From Thiorhodococcus mannitoliphagus (GTDB taxonomy: Bacteria > Pseudomonadota > Gammaproteobacteria > Chromatiales > Chromatiaceae): DNA of 64,000 bases. A program made the translations under genes and the position numbers. Positions 43,771-53,807 of the stretch are shown here, piece by piece. The stretch spans positions 1 through 64,000 of the forward strand of contig NZ_JAAIJR010000021.1 of the NCBI RefSeq assembly GCF_010915725.1, read 5' to 3'. How positions within the stretch are numbered: the stretch's first letter is position 1; each line of letters opens with the position of its first letter. The notes below the pieces were generated by a model. It searched no databases. It saw only the letters and a list, made by a program, of their open reading frames with translations, and was not told the origin of the DNA.

Positions 43771-44982
43771 CTACCCCCAGATCCCCCGCGACACGACAAC
43801 GATACCCTGCTCTGAGACGGTGAAGCGCTCGCGGTCCAGCTTGAGATCATGACCGATCTGTTCATTGGGCGGGATCACCACATCCTTCTCGACGATGCAG
43901 TTGCGCAGGTGCGCCCCTTCGCCGACCTCGACCCCATCGAAGAGAATGGACTCCTCGACGATGGCGCCATCCTTCACGCGAACACAGGGGAAGAGAATGG
44001 AGTGGTTTACCCCTCCCCCGCTGATCACGGTCCCCGCCGCCAGCATGGAGTTGACGAAAACGCCCTCGTTCCCACTCATTGGCCCCGGCACAGTCCGCGC
44101 CGGGGGGTATTGCCCCTGGTAGGTGTGAATGTTCCAGTCGGCTTGATAGAGGTCGATCGGCGGCTCGGCGTAGAGCAGCTCCATGTTCGCGCGATAATAG
44201 GCGTCGATGGTTGCCAGGTCGCACCAGTAGCGGTCAGGTGTGACACGTCCGCGCGCCTGCCCGAAGCGATAGGCAAGAATCCGCTGCTCCTGCGTCAGCG
44301 GCGCGACCACGTCCAGGGCCAGGTCGCTGTCTTGGCGCTCCCCGCGATCAAGGCGATCGAACTCAGCCAGCAGGAAGGCCTTATCGAAGAGGTAGACGCC
44401 CATGGTTTGTAGCCGCTCCCCGTCCTCATCCTCCGCGACGGGAACCGCCGGAGAGAGCGCCCGGATGTAGCCGTCTTCATCAAGCTCGACGCCTGCCTGC
44501 GTCCCGCTGTAAGGCGCGGATGTCGGCCTAATCGCGACCGTGACCTTGGCTTGCGCCTCCTTATGGGCTCGAACCAGCTCGGCGTAGTCCATACGATAGA
44601 CGGCGCCGCCGTCCAGCACCAGGATCTGCTTGGCGCGATTGCGCTCGATGAGATAGCGATTCTGCCGCAGGGCGTCGAAGGGTCCGGCATACCATTCCTG
44701 GCTTTCGCGCATCTGAGGCGGCAGTGAGGTGATGAATTCACCCAACTCTGGATTGAAGATGGACCAGCCATCACGCAGGTGCTTCTGTAGCGAATGGCTC
44801 TTGTACTGGGTCAGCACCAGCACTTGCCGCAAGCCAGAGTGCAGACAATTGGCCAGGGTGAAGTCGATGCTTCGATACTTACCGCCAAAGGGGACTGCGG
44901 CCTTGGTCCTGTGCTGCGTCAGCACATCCGGACCCACGCCGCGATCGATGGCGAGAATGAGAATCAGGGTATCGGCAGACAT
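43771..44982 (-). CDS. glgC: GlgC-family ADP-glucose pyrophosphorylase homologue, degenerate active site
   Basis: Start at MSADTLILILAID (44982); a longer frame to 45069 adds a Leu/Arg-rich leader. 403 residues, normal for GlgC, aligning throughout: KAAVPFGGKYRSIDFTLANC, LVLTQYKSHSLQKHLRDGWS, QTMGVYLFD, DRYWCDLATIDAYYRANMEL, GVNHSILFPCVRV. But the nucleotide-binding GGRGTRL is replaced by IDRGVGPDV (12-20). Catalytic GDH (Asp142 of E. coli) is GGA at 125-127 with Asp only at 124; GTADA is GPFDA (100-104); FxEKP with Lys195 is RALSPAV (174-180); and SSHDFGKD is QDSDLALD. It is probably not a normal ADP-glucose synthase. A regulatory or redirected role is possible. Confidence 0.85.
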   Translation of the reverse strand: MSADTLILILAIDRGVGPDVLTQHRTKAAVPFGGKYRSIDFTLANCLHSGLRQVLVLTQYKSHSLQKHLRDGWSIFNPELGEFITSLPPQMRESQEWYAGPFDALRQNRYLIERNRAKQILVLDGGAVYRMDYAELVRAHKEAQAKVTVAIRPTSAPYSGTQAGVELDEDGYIRALSPAVPVAEDEDGERLQTMGVYLFDKAFLLAEFDRLDRGERQDSDLALDVVAPLTQEQRILAYRFGQARGRVTPDRYWCDLATIDAYYRANMELLYAEPPIDLYQADWNIHTYQGQYPPARTVPGPMSGNEGVFVNSMLAAGTVISGGGVNHSILFPCVRVKDGAIVEESILFDGVEVGEGAHLRNCIVEKDVVIPPNEQIGHDLKLDRERFTVSEQGIVVVSRGIWG

Positions 44983-45085
44983 AGCAGCGGGCCCTAAGCG
45001 GTAGCGGGTCGAGAAAGCCGCGCAGTTTAGCCGCGAGAGATCCGGGAAATCCAGGACCGCTTGACCCAAACGGCCCCAGAGGCGA

Positions 45086-45835
45086 TCAGCGCGCCGTATT
45101 CATGATGCGCTTGATGTCACGCACCGCCTGGTCCAAACCGGAGAAAACGGCCCGGGCAATGATGGAGTGCCCAATGTTGAGCTCGCGCACACCTGGAATG
45201 GCAGCGATCGCCTTGACATTGTGATAATCCAGGCCGTGTCCGGCGTTTACCTGGAGCCCGAGGTCCAGCCCGAAAGCGACGGCCTGACGGATGCGCTCCA
45301 AGGCTGCGTCCCGCTCGGCAGGGGATGTCGCATCGGCATAGTGGCCGGTGTGGATCTCCACGACCGGGGCACCCACGGCCTTGGCAGCCTCCAACTGCGC
45401 GGGCTCCGCGTCGATGAAGAGCGAGACGCGCACGCCGGCGTCGGCCAGTCGCGCACAGAAGTCCTTGAGTTCATCGCGTCGGCTGGCAACATCGAGCCCA
45501 CCCTCGGTCGTCAGCTCCTCGCGCCGCTCGGGCACCAGGCAGCAATCGGCGGGCTTAAGCTCGCAAGCGATGGCACCCATTTCCGGCGTCGCCGCCATTT
45601 CGAGATTCATGCGCGTCTGCAGCATGTCGCGCAACATGCGGACGTCGCGATCCTGAATATGCCGGCGATCCTCACGTAGATGCAGCGTAATGGCATCCGC
45701 TCCGGCATGCTCGGCGACCAGCGCCGCTTGGATCGGCTCCGGATAACGGGTGCCGCGCGCCTGCCGTAAGGTCGCGACATGATCGATATTGACCCCAAGT
45801 AGAATCTCGCCTTGATCCCTTGGATCTCTTTGCAT
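45086..45835 (-). CDS. pdxJ: Pyridoxine 5'-phosphate synthase PdxJ
   Basis: 249 residues, TIM barrel with the opening [97 protein letters not shown], and [14 protein letters not shown]. It condenses 1-deoxy-D-xylulose 5-phosphate with 3-amino-2-oxopropyl phosphate to pyridoxine phosphate. It follows recO as in many gammaproteobacteria, but 220 bp with a tandem repeat separate them. Confidence 0.97.
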   Translation of the reverse strand: MQRDPRDQGEILLGVNIDHVATLRQARGTRYPEPIQAALVAEHAGADAITLHLREDRRHIQDRDVRMLRDMLQTRMNLEMAATPEMGAIACELKPADCCLVPERREELTTEGGLDVASRRDELKDFCARLADAGVRVSLFIDAEPAQLEAAKAVGAPVVEIHTGHYADATSPAERDAALERIRQAVAFGLDLGLQVNAGHGLDYHNVKAIAAIPGVRELNIGHSIIARAVFSGLDQAVRDIKRIMNTAR

Positions 45836-45927
45836 CGTGGATTCCTCGAAAAAGAACGCATGCCTGAGAAAAGCAGATGAATCCTGCAGAGCGCCAAGCG
45901 CGCAAAGGATTTCGATGCGCCGTAAGA

Positions 45928-45991
45928 ATGAAGGCGCTCACTCATGAAGGCGCTCACTCATGAAGGCGCTCACTCATGAAAGCGCTCACTC
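45928..45991. repeat. Tandem 16-bp repeat, four units
   Basis: The unit atgaaggcgctcactc is repeated head-to-tail at 45928, 45944, 45960 and 45976; the fourth has one change (atgaaagcg). It lies in the recO-pdxJ gap. Variable copy number between strains would be expected. The leader of pdxJ (minus) is transcribed through it. Confidence 0.95.
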
Positions 45992-46055
45992 AGCGACGGT
46001 CGCGCTGGGCTTGGCTAGACACTGCGTCGCCCAAGCGCTGGACGCACCGCAGCCG

Positions 46056-46775
46056 CTAGCCATCCGCGCCGAACCACCGCCGATAGAGTTCGCGGCTCTG
46101 CAGCGGCTTGCCCCCGAGATGCGGCGCGAGGGCGATACGCAAGAGCGAGCGCGCCTCGCGCCGCTGCTCAGCTTCCAATGGCTCGCCAGCGGCCAGCGCC
46201 AAGAGCGTTGCTCCCGATAGCACCAGACCCGGCTCGGAAAGCCCGGAAAGCCGCACGCCCAGCTCCTGGTCGTAAACATAGGACAGATCTGAGCGCACTG
46301 GAATGCCATCGGACGCGGCCCGATCAAGCGTCATGCCATAGCCGATCTCGTCGAGCAAGCGCAGCTCGAACTGCCTGAGGACTGTATCGAGGTCCTGGCC
46401 CTCGGCCAGCGCGGTCAGCGCGACCTGATAGAAGGCGAAGAGGGCATCGTGCGGATCATTTCGGCCCAGGAGCCGCATCAGCAGCTCGTTCAGGTAGAAC
46501 CCCCCGATCAGGGCTCGCGCCCGCAGGGCAATCGCAGCGCCAGCGCCTTCGACGCGGGTCAAGGTTCGCACCTCGCCGCGTCCAGTCGCCCCGAGCCAAA
46601 GCGGCTGAAAGGGCTGCAAGAGGGCGCTCGCCGTGCTCTTCTTGCGTCGGGCGCCCTTGGCAATGGCGGGAAAACGGCCCTCTCCGACAGCGAACACCTC
46701 AAGGAGCAGACTGGTATCGCTATAGTCCCGCCGATGCAGGACGAAGGCGAGGAATAGCGCTTCCGAACGGGCCAC
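46056..46775 (-). CDS. recO: DNA repair protein RecO
   Basis: 239 residues: N-terminal OB fold (FVLHRRDYSDTSLLLEVFAV, FPAIAKGARRKKSTASALLQ), helical middle (FYLNELLMRLLGRNDPHDAL) and C-terminal region with GEPLEAEQRREARSLLRIAL and SRELYRRW. With RecF and RecR it loads RecA on SSB-coated gaps. 27 bp after era in the conserved lepB-rnc-era-recO-pdxJ order. Confidence 0.95.
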   Translation of the reverse strand: MARSEALFLAFVLHRRDYSDTSLLLEVFAVGEGRFPAIAKGARRKKSTASALLQPFQPLWLGATGRGEVRTLTRVEGAGAAIALRARALIGGFYLNELLMRLLGRNDPHDALFAFYQVALTALAEGQDLDTVLRQFELRLLDEIGYGMTLDRAASDGIPVRSDLSYVYDQELGVRLSGLSEPGLVLSGATLLALAAGEPLEAEQRREARSLLRIALAPHLGGKPLQSRELYRRWFGADG

Positions 46776-46802
46776 TGTCAGAGGATGATTGGGGTTTGCG
46801 CA

Positions 46803-47708
46803 TCAGCGCTCATCCGTATATCCGAGGCTCGAAAGGGCGGCCTCGTCGCTGGACCAGCTCTTCTTGACCTTGACCCAGACTTCGAGATGGACGGAACAGT
46901 CGAAGAGTTTCTGCATCTCCATACGTGCCTGGGTCGCCACCGCCTTGAGCGCCTCCCCACCCTTGCCGATGATGATGCCCTTCTGACTCGCCCGCTCCAC
47001 CCAAACCAGGGCGTGAATCTTGTACCGACCATCGAGTTCCTCGAACCGCTCGATCTCGACGGTCGTCCGATAGGGCAGCTCCTGCCCGTATCTTTGCATC
47101 AACTGTTCGCGAACCAGCTCGGCGGCGAAGAAACGCTGCGAGCGATCCGTGATCTGATCCTCGGGAAAGACGGGCTCGCCTTCCGGCAAGGCCTGCACGA
47201 CCAGATGCTCGAGCCGATCGACCTGATCCCCCTTGGTCGCGGACACCGGGATGAGTTCGAGGAACTCGTGACGCTCGGCCAAGGTTTGCAGAAAGGGGAG
47301 TAGCGCATCCTTCGACTGAACGCGGTCGACCTTATTCACCACGGCGATGGCCGGGACCCCTGATTGCGCAATGGCCGCCAGGGCTTGCGCGTCCTCCTCG
47401 GTCCATTTCATGGCCTCGACCACAAACAAGACGAGATTGGTATCGCCAAGCGCCGACAGCGCCGTGCGATTGAGATAACGATTGAGCGCACTCCCGCCCC
47501 GCTGGTGGATCCCAGGCGTATCCACAAAGAGGATCTGCCCCTGCGGTAGCGTCTTGATACCAAGAATGGAATGCCGCGTCGTCTGCGCCTTGTGAGAGGT
47601 GATGGCGAGCTTTTGCCCCAGCATCCGATTAAGTAGCGTCGACTTGCCCACGTTCGGGCGCCCGACGATAGCAACATAGCCGCAGCGGCTAAAAGCGGCG
47701 CTAGACAT
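46803..47708 (-). CDS. era: GTPase Era
   Basis: 301 residues. G1 GRPNVGKSTLLNRM, switch II VDTPGIHQRGG, G4 NKVDRVQSKD, then a KH domain with GIIIGKGGEALKAVA. Era binds the 3' end of 16S rRNA and helps 30S maturation. It overlaps the rnc stop by 8 bp, typical of the era-rnc unit. Confidence 0.98.
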   Translation of the reverse strand: MSSAAFSRCGYVAIVGRPNVGKSTLLNRMLGQKLAITSHKAQTTRHSILGIKTLPQGQILFVDTPGIHQRGGSALNRYLNRTALSALGDTNLVLFVVEAMKWTEEDAQALAAIAQSGVPAIAVVNKVDRVQSKDALLPFLQTLAERHEFLELIPVSATKGDQVDRLEHLVVQALPEGEPVFPEDQITDRSQRFFAAELVREQLMQRYGQELPYRTTVEIERFEELDGRYKIHALVWVERASQKGIIIGKGGEALKAVATQARMEMQKLFDCSVHLEVWVKVKKSWSSDEAALSSLGYTDER

Positions 47709-48378
47709 CCTGAATTTGCTCCAGCATCAGCTCCGCTGCCGCCTGCTCAGCACGCCGACGGCTCGTGCCACCGCCTCGACTGCTGCGCGCGTCGTCTTGC
47801 AGCACGCAGCTGACGATAAAGGTCTGGTCATGCTGATCACCGTCGATGGACACTACGACATACTCCGGCAATGGACGCTTGCGCGACTGCAGCAGTTCTT
47901 GGAGGCGAGTCTTGGGATCTTTTCCGGCACGCGAGGCATCGGTTTGCTCAAGCCTAGCGCGGAAGAGATCCAAGACGACACGGCGTGCCGAATCGAATCC
48001 GACGTCACGATAGACGGCACCCAGCACAGCCTCGAGCGCATCGGCCAGGATGGAATCTCGCGCATGCCCGCCGGTTCGCAGCTCGCCGGCGCCGAGCCTC
48101 AGGTAGTCGCCCAACTGGAGTCCGCGCGCCAATTTCGCTAACGACTCCCGCTTGACCAGGGAAGCGCGCATGCGGCTGAGCCTGCCTTCATCAGCCTCTG
48201 GGAAACGCTCCCACAAGGCTTCCGCGATCACGAAGCCGATCAAGGCATCGCCAAGAAACTCCAAGCGTTCGTTGTTGGTCGCGCTTGCGCTACGGTGCGT
48301 GAGCGCCTGCTCCAAGAGACCCGAGTCTCGGGGCTGATATCCCAGCCCCATCGCAAGACGCCGAGGGTCAGCGATCAC
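47701..48378 (-). CDS. rnc: Ribonuclease III
   Basis: 225 residues. Catalytic signature NERLEFLGDALIGFVIAEAL with the acidic residues, second acid patch DSILADALEAVLGAVYRD, and dsRNA-binding domain KTRLQELLQSRKRPLPEY through RRRAEQAAAELMLEQI. It cuts rRNA precursors and structured mRNA. Start overlaps the DUF4845 stop by 4 bp, and the stop overlaps the era start. Confidence 0.98.
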   Translation of the reverse strand: MIADPRRLAMGLGYQPRDSGLLEQALTHRSASATNNERLEFLGDALIGFVIAEALWERFPEADEGRLSRMRASLVKRESLAKLARGLQLGDYLRLGAGELRTGGHARDSILADALEAVLGAVYRDVGFDSARRVVLDLFRARLEQTDASRAGKDPKTRLQELLQSRKRPLPEYVVVSIDGDQHDQTFIVSCVLQDDARSSRGGGTSRRRAEQAAAELMLEQIQDV

Positions 48379-48758
48379 GGCTGCAACTGGACCTCGATTT
48401 CATGCTTGAAGGCCGCCACAGCGTCTACGTTGAAAAAGAGGTGTACTCGATCTTCATAGTCCAGGGTCACGCGATAGAGACCTCCATCGACCTTCTTGAC
48501 CTTGAAGTCAGAGCCCTTCCGACCATAGACGCTATTGACATTCAGCCGCTTGTCGATGGCCGCGGTGATCCCGCGGGCGCCACCTTCGATCTGCTGAGGA
48601 TTGGCCTTGACCTCCTCCATGATCGTCCTGAGCGTCCAAAAATCCAGGTAGAGCGGCCCGACCTTGAGCACGATGGTCGCGAAGAAGGCCACGAGCGCAA
48701 TGATGACGATAAATCCAAGCATCCCCATGCCGCGCTGGGCCGAGTGACGACGAGCCAT
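48375..48758 (-). CDS. DUF4845 membrane protein
   Basis: Start at MARRHSAQRGMGMLGFIVII (48758); an earlier ATG at 48782 is also possible. About 127 residues with one N-terminal membrane helix (MLGFIVIIALVAFFATIVLK) and a small exported domain (LYLDFWTLRTIMEEVKANP, SDFKVKKVDGGLYRVTLDYE). The opening RGMGMLGFI resembles a pilin-like cleavage region. DUF4845 genes are regularly sandwiched between lepB and rnc in gammaproteobacteria, function unknown. Coupled to rnc by 4 bp overlap. Confidence 0.9.
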   Translation of the reverse strand: MARRHSAQRGMGMLGFIVIIALVAFFATIVLKVGPLYLDFWTLRTIMEEVKANPQQIEGGARGITAAIDKRLNVNSVYGRKGSDFKVKKVDGGLYRVTLDYEDRVHLFFNVDAVAAFKHEIEVQLQP

Positions 48759-48782
48759 GCTGTACATGCCAAGAGCCTCCAA

Positions 48783-49634
48783 TTAATCGATTCCATCCCA
48801 AAGACGCGACCAGGCGATCGGGAAACCCTCACGCTCCCCGTCCCAGTGCATCCAGATCGCAAACGCCTTGCCGACGAGATTCTCCTCGGGCACGAATCCC
48901 CAGCAGCGGCTGTCATTGCTGTTGTCCCGATTGTCGCCCATGACGAAGAAATGCCCCTCGGGGATCCGCACGGGTCCATAGGCCAAGACCTGACAACCAA
49001 AGGGCAGATTGGGCGCCTCCGAGCGTTTCAGGATCAAGTGCTCGACACCGTCGAGACTCTCCAAGGCCTCACGCGCGCCCGTCATTTCCTTGCCCGAACC
49101 AACCCCCAGGTAATCTCCAATGGGGAGTTGCGGCATCGGCTCACCATTGACGTAGATGGTCTTGTCACGATAGGCCACCTCGTCCCCAGGCAATCCGACG
49201 ACGCGCTTGATGTAGTCCGTTTTCGGGTCGAGCGGAAATCTGAAGACCACGACATCGCCGCGCTTGGGCTCGCCGATCTCAAGGAACTTCATGTTGAGAA
49301 CGGGCAGCCTGAGCCCGTAGGAAAACTTGTTGACCAGAATGAAGTCCCCAGTCAGGAGCGTCGGCATCATCGAGTTTGACGGGATGCGAAAGGGCTCCAC
49401 CAAGAAAGAGCGCAGGATGAGGACCGCGAAGATCACGGGGAAAAAGGAGCGCGCGTATTCCACGAGCACCGGTTCCTTGTAGGACGCATCGACCTCGCCC
49501 GTCTTCGCACCGCCGACGCCTGCGGCCTCCATTGCCCGACGACGGCGCGGTGCAAGCGCAATGGCATCAAGCAGCCAAATTCCGCCGGTTACCGCGGAAG
49601 CCAAAACCAGAAAAGCCGGAAAGTCGAAAGTCAT
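48783..49634 (-). CDS. lepB: Signal peptidase I
   Basis: 283 residues with two N-terminal membrane helices (FLVLASAVTGGIWLLDAIAL and SFFPVIFAVLILRSFLV). Catalytic Ser88 in IPSNSMMPTL, catalytic Lys in DYIKRVVGLPGD, and the box E motif GDNRDNSNDSRCWGFV. It removes signal peptides of secreted proteins on the periplasmic face. Next to lepA, the classical lep operon. Confidence 0.97.
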   Translation of the reverse strand: MTFDFPAFLVLASAVTGGIWLLDAIALAPRRRRAMEAAGVGGAKTGEVDASYKEPVLVEYARSFFPVIFAVLILRSFLVEPFRIPSNSMMPTLLTGDFILVNKFSYGLRLPVLNMKFLEIGEPKRGDVVVFRFPLDPKTDYIKRVVGLPGDEVAYRDKTIYVNGEPMPQLPIGDYLGVGSGKEMTGAREALESLDGVEHLILKRSEAPNLPFGCQVLAYGPVRIPEGHFFVMGDNRDNSNDSRCWGFVPEENLVGKAFAIWMHWDGEREGFPIAWSRLWDGID

Positions 49635-49758
49635 GGTCTGTGGTCAGTGTTCCTAATGGATGGGCCGAGAAGTCGCCGATCAGCCGCCGTTGCGACGCTT
49701 GTGCGACCCGAGCGCCGAGCGGGGACAACAGATAGCGGGCATGCGCTCTGACAAGCGG

Positions 49759-51561
49759 TCAATTATCCTTCCCAGTCTGAAGCACGGCAAGGAAGGCCTC
49801 CTGCGGAATGTCGACCTTGCCAACCTGTTTCATGCGCCGCTTGCCTTCCTTCTGCTTCTCCAAGAGCTTGCGTTTTCGCGTGACGTCACCGCCGTAGCAC
49901 TTGGCAGTCACATTCTTGCGCAGCGCCTTCACCGTGGTGCGGGCAATGATCTTCGAACCAATCGCGGCCTGAATGGCCACCTCGAACATTTGGCGCGGAA
50001 TCAGCTCCTTCATGCGCTCCGTCACATCGCGACCGCGCCCCTGAGAAACAGAGCGGTGAACGATGGATGAAAGCGAATCCACCTTGTCGCCATTGATGAG
50101 CACATCGAGCTTAACGAGATCAGACGACTGAAAGCGTTTGAATTCATATTCGAAAGACGCGTAACCCCGACTGCACGACTTGAGCCGATCGAAGAAATCC
50201 AAGACGACCTCGCTCATGGGCAACTCGTAGGTCGCTTGGACCTGTCCACCCAGGTATTGGATCTGCTTCTGCACGCCACGCTTCTCGATACAGAGGTTGA
50301 TGACCGCACCCAAATAGTCCTGCGGGACGAGGATATGGGCCTCGATGATCGGCTCGCGCACCTCGCTGGTCTTGGCCGAGTCCGGCAAATCGGCCGGATT
50401 GTCGATCCTCATCAGCTCGCCGTCCGTGCGCAAGACCTCATAGACGACCGTCGGCGCCGTCGTGATCAGATCCAGGTTGTACTCTCGCTCCAGCCGCTCT
50501 TGGATGATCTCCATGTGCAACATGCCAAGAAAGCCGCAGCGGAAACCGAAGCCAAGTGCCTGTGAGACCTCGGGCTCGTAGTGCAAGGCTGCGTCATTGA
50601 GCCTCAGTTTGCCGAGGGCCTCGCGCAGATCCTCGTAGTCGTCAGAGACGACTGTATAGAGCCCAGCGAAGACGCGCGGACGCATTTCCTTGAAGCCGGG
50701 AAGTTTGTCGGCCTTCTTATCCGGCAGCGTGATGGTGTCACCCACTGGCGCACCATCGATCTCCTTGATACCGGCGACCATGTAGCCGACTTCGCCAGCA
50801 CCCAGGGAGTCACGCTCAGTCTTCTTGGGTGTAAAAACACCCACGTTAGTCACCTGCTGCGTCCGCCCCGTAGACATGATGAGAATCTTGTCGCGCTTGC
50901 GCATCTCACCATTCACGACACGGACCAAAGACACCACGCCGACATAGGGATCAAACCAGGAATCGATGATCAACGCCTGCAGCGGCGCCTTGCGATCGCC
51001 GGTCGGCGGCGGAATTTTTTCGACCAGCGCCTCGAGCAGATCCGGGATGCCCTCCCCTGTCTTGGCGCTGACCCGGAGCGCGTCTGTGGCCTCGAGCCCG
51101 ATGATCTCCTCGATCTCGTTGATTACACGCTCAGGCTCGGCCGACGGCAGGTCGATCTTGTTGAGCACGGGCAGCACCTCGAGGCCCTGCTCGATCGCCG
51201 TATAGCAATTGGCGACACTCTGAGCCTCGACCCCCTGCGCGGCGTCCACGACGAGCAGCGCACCCTCGCATGCAGCCAGCGAGCGCGACACCTCGTAGGA
51301 GAAATCCACGTGCCCTGGCGTATCGATGAAATTCAGCTGATAGGTTTCCCCATTCCGCGCCACATAGATCAGCGTGACGCTCTGCGCCTTGATGGTAATA
51401 CCACGCTCGCGCTCCAAGTCCATCGAATCGAGCACTTGCGTGGACATCTCCCGATCCGTGAGGGCACCGCTGATCTGGATGAATCGGTCCGCGATCGTCG
51501 ACTTTCCGTGATCGATATGAGCGATGATCGAGAAATTACGGATGTGACTGAGGTCGGTCAT
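49759..51561 (-). CDS. lepA: Elongation factor 4 (LepA)
   Basis: Start at [20 protein letters not shown] (51561), the usual LepA beginning. 600 residues: G1 [10 protein letters not shown]3 [11 protein letters not shown]4 [17 protein letters not shown]-like domains III and V and the LepA C-terminal domain with [19 protein letters not shown]. It acts on ribosomes in translation initiation and back-translocation. 124 bp upstream of lepB. Confidence 0.98.
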   Translation of the reverse strand: MTDLSHIRNFSIIAHIDHGKSTIADRFIQISGALTDREMSTQVLDSMDLERERGITIKAQSVTLIYVARNGETYQLNFIDTPGHVDFSYEVSRSLAACEGALLVVDAAQGVEAQSVANCYTAIEQGLEVLPVLNKIDLPSAEPERVINEIEEIIGLEATDALRVSAKTGEGIPDLLEALVEKIPPPTGDRKAPLQALIIDSWFDPYVGVVSLVRVVNGEMRKRDKILIMSTGRTQQVTNVGVFTPKKTERDSLGAGEVGYMVAGIKEIDGAPVGDTITLPDKKADKLPGFKEMRPRVFAGLYTVVSDDYEDLREALGKLRLNDAALHYEPEVSQALGFGFRCGFLGMLHMEIIQERLEREYNLDLITTAPTVVYEVLRTDGELMRIDNPADLPDSAKTSEVREPIIEAHILVPQDYLGAVINLCIEKRGVQKQIQYLGGQVQATYELPMSEVVLDFFDRLKSCSRGYASFEYEFKRFQSSDLVKLDVLINGDKVDSLSSIVHRSVSQGRGRDVTERMKELIPRQMFEVAIQAAIGSKIIARTTVKALRKNVTAKCYGGDVTRKRKLLEKQKEGKRRMKQVGKVDIPQEAFLAVLQTGKDN

Positions 51562-51856
51562 TGGGTGCCTAGAGCTGGCCAAAAAAGATTGAGACAGAGC
51601 GGCGTCCGCTCTCGACGGAACACGGCAGATCGAGCTGATGGCGTGTTAGAGACGCCTATCCGGCGAGGCCAAAACGCGAGCCGCACACGAAAGCCAACCC
51701 TGAATGGTAGCAGATAGGGGATTGGGAGTTCACCAAAACTAGCGGCCGGCTCATGGTCGGCCATGTTGTCTGGCGCATTCGCGAATGGGAAGCGGGCAGA
51801 CCAATCCAGAGGTCTTGAGCGGCCCGCGCCCAAAGGGCGCGGGGACAGCGACGCGC
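51562..51856. other. Gap between mucD and lepA
   Basis: About 295 bp; contains the leader and probable promoter for lepA-lepB. No gene or repeat recognised. Confidence 0.45.
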
Positions 51857-53281
51857 TTATTCTTTCGGCAACTTCATGGCGTAGAACATACGATTCTCCC
51901 CGCGCTGGATGAGAATCGCGACCGAGCGGCCGGGCTCGACGCCTTCCAAGATGCGGTTGAAATCGGCCGTGCTCGAGACGGGTTGATTGTCCAACATGAG
52001 AATGACATCGCCGACGTTCAGGCCCACCTGCTCCGCCGGGCCGGAATCCAGCGCCCCGATCAGCACGCCACCCTTTTCAACCCCCAGCTGCTTGCGCTGT
52101 TCCGGCGTCAAATCCCGCACCACGAGCCCCAACCGGTTTGCCGCTTCCTGCTTGGGCGCCCCCTCGGTGCTCGCGAGCGCTTCCTCGTCAGGCAGCTCGC
52201 CAATGGTCATCTCGAGCTGTACCCGCTTGCCGTTGCGCAGAACCTCAATGCTCGCGGTCGCACCGACAGCAGTCTCGCCGACCAGAGGAGGCAATGAGCT
52301 GGAGGTGAGGATCTCGCTGCCGTTGTAGCGCAGGATGACATCGCCTGGGCGCATATCCGCCGCCTCCGCCGGACTCTTCGGAAGCACCTGAGCAACCAGC
52401 GCACCCTTGGGCTGATCCATGCCGAAGGATTCGGCGAGTTCGCGCGTGACATCCTGGATGAGCACGCCCAGCCAACCGCGACTGACACGCCCCTTGGTCT
52501 GGAGTTGGCTCACCACGTCCATGGCAACATCGATGGGGATTGCGAAGGACAGCCCCATGAAACCGCCGGTCCGGCTGTAGATCTGGCTGTTGACGCCAAC
52601 CACTTCGCCCTTCAAGTTGAACAGCGGCCCACCTGAGTTGCCTGGATTGATGGCGACATCGGTCTGGATAAAGGGCACGTAGTTCTCTGAGGGTAGGCTG
52701 CGCCCCTTGGCGCTGACAATGCCTGCCGTCGCTGACGACTCGAATCCAAACGGCGACCCAATCGCCAACACCCACTCGCCGACTTGGAGATCCTTCGATG
52801 AGCCGATCTTCGCCGCCGGTAGCTGCTCGCCGTCGACTTTGAGCAACGCGATGTCGCTGCGTTTGTCGATACCGATCAGGGAGGCCACGAACTCGCGCCG
52901 GTCACTGGTGCGTACGATGATCTCGTCAGCGCTTTCCACAACGTGTGAGTTCGTCAACACAAAGCCATCTTGCGAGACGAAGAAGCCCGACCCGAGCGAG
53001 CGCGATTGGAAGCTGTCGTCTGGAATTTCCCCTTCCTCGTCGAAAAAGTGCCGGAAGAAATCCTGCAGCGGACTGTCCTCGGGCAGGTCGGGCACGGAGA
53101 AACCGCGCAAGCGCTGTGAGACAGATCCAGACTGCTTGGTGCTGATGTTGACGACTGCCGGACCATTTTCGGAGACCAGGCCGGTGAAATCCGGCAGCTC
53201 GCGACTCGAGGCCAAACCTGGGGCCAAGGCGCAGCAGAGCAGTGCGGTCAAAGCAATGGACAATTTAGGTGTGGCTCGCAT
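51857..53281 (-). CDS. mucD: DegP/MucD-type periplasmic serine endoprotease
   Basis: 474 residues. Signal peptide (LSIALTALLCCALAPGLASS), trypsin-like domain with His in LTNSHVVESADEI, Asp in KRSDIALLKVDGEQ and Ser in INPGNSGGPLFNLKG. Two PDZ domains follow (GWLGVLIQDVTRELAESFGM and LGLVVRDLTPEQRKQLGV). It degrades misfolded envelope proteins. Its place after rseC at the end of the rpoE operon matches mucD of Pseudomonas, where it is sigma-E controlled. Confidence 0.95.
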   Translation of the reverse strand: MRATPKLSIALTALLCCALAPGLASSRELPDFTGLVSENGPAVVNISTKQSGSVSQRLRGFSVPDLPEDSPLQDFFRHFFDEEGEIPDDSFQSRSLGSGFFVSQDGFVLTNSHVVESADEIIVRTSDRREFVASLIGIDKRSDIALLKVDGEQLPAAKIGSSKDLQVGEWVLAIGSPFGFESSATAGIVSAKGRSLPSENYVPFIQTDVAINPGNSGGPLFNLKGEVVGVNSQIYSRTGGFMGLSFAIPIDVAMDVVSQLQTKGRVSRGWLGVLIQDVTRELAESFGMDQPKGALVAQVLPKSPAEAADMRPGDVILRYNGSEILTSSSLPPLVGETAVGATASIEVLRNGKRVQLEMTIGELPDEEALASTEGAPKQEAANRLGLVVRDLTPEQRKQLGVEKGGVLIGALDSGPAEQVGLNVGDVILMLDNQPVSSTADFNRILEGVEPGRSVAILIQRGENRMFYAMKLPKE

Positions 53282-53303
53282 GAATGCTCCAGGGTTGCTC
53301 AGA

Positions 53304-53807
53304 TCAAGCGGATCCGTCGGCAGGCGCCGATGGGGCGGCGAGAACCGCAGACGTCGGACCGAGACGCCGCAGGATCGACGGCTGATACCCGGACCGACCG
53401 GCTAATCGAACACTGTATCCGCGAAGCCACAGCAATGCCAGCACAAAGCCTAGGGCTGCGCCCAGCAAACTCGCACTCTCGGCCCAAGCGCCGCCAAGCG
53501 ACTGGCCGATCGCGGCCCCTAACATCAGCGCAAGCAGGGGTACCAAATAGGCCGCGACCGCGGCGCCCAGCAGGCTCGATTCCCTGATCCCGATGGTCAC
53601 CCGATCGCCAACCCGAGCGCCGACCTGATTCAGGACTGTGAGTTCGACCGGGCGTCGACCGAAAAAATGCTCGAGAAGCGAAGTGCCACAAGCATCATTC
53701 ACAGCGCAGTTTCCGCAGGCACGCTTGCGCTCCGTGCGCACGCGCGCGCGCTCACCAGAGACGTCAGTGACGACCCCGGACTCCTCCAGCATGCCGTCAT
53801 TGGTCAT
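53304..53807 (-). CDS. rseC: RseC/MucC family protein
   Basis: 167 residues. The N-terminal cytoplasmic segment has VVTDVSGERARVRTERK and cysteines CGNCAVNDACG (C31, C34, C40). Two membrane helices follow (LLGAAVAAYLVPLLALMLGA; ASLLGAALGFVLALLWLRGY). RseC/MucC positively tunes sigma-E and in E. coli is part of the SoxR-reducing system. Translation is coupled to rseB by a 4-bp ATGA overlap. Confidence 0.93.
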   Translation of the reverse strand: MTNDGMLEESGVVTDVSGERARVRTERKRACGNCAVNDACGTSLLEHFFGRRPVELTVLNQVGARVGDRVTIGIRESSLLGAAVAAYLVPLLALMLGAAIGQSLGGAWAESASLLGAALGFVLALLWLRGYSVRLAGRSGYQPSILRRLGPTSAVLAAPSAPADGSA

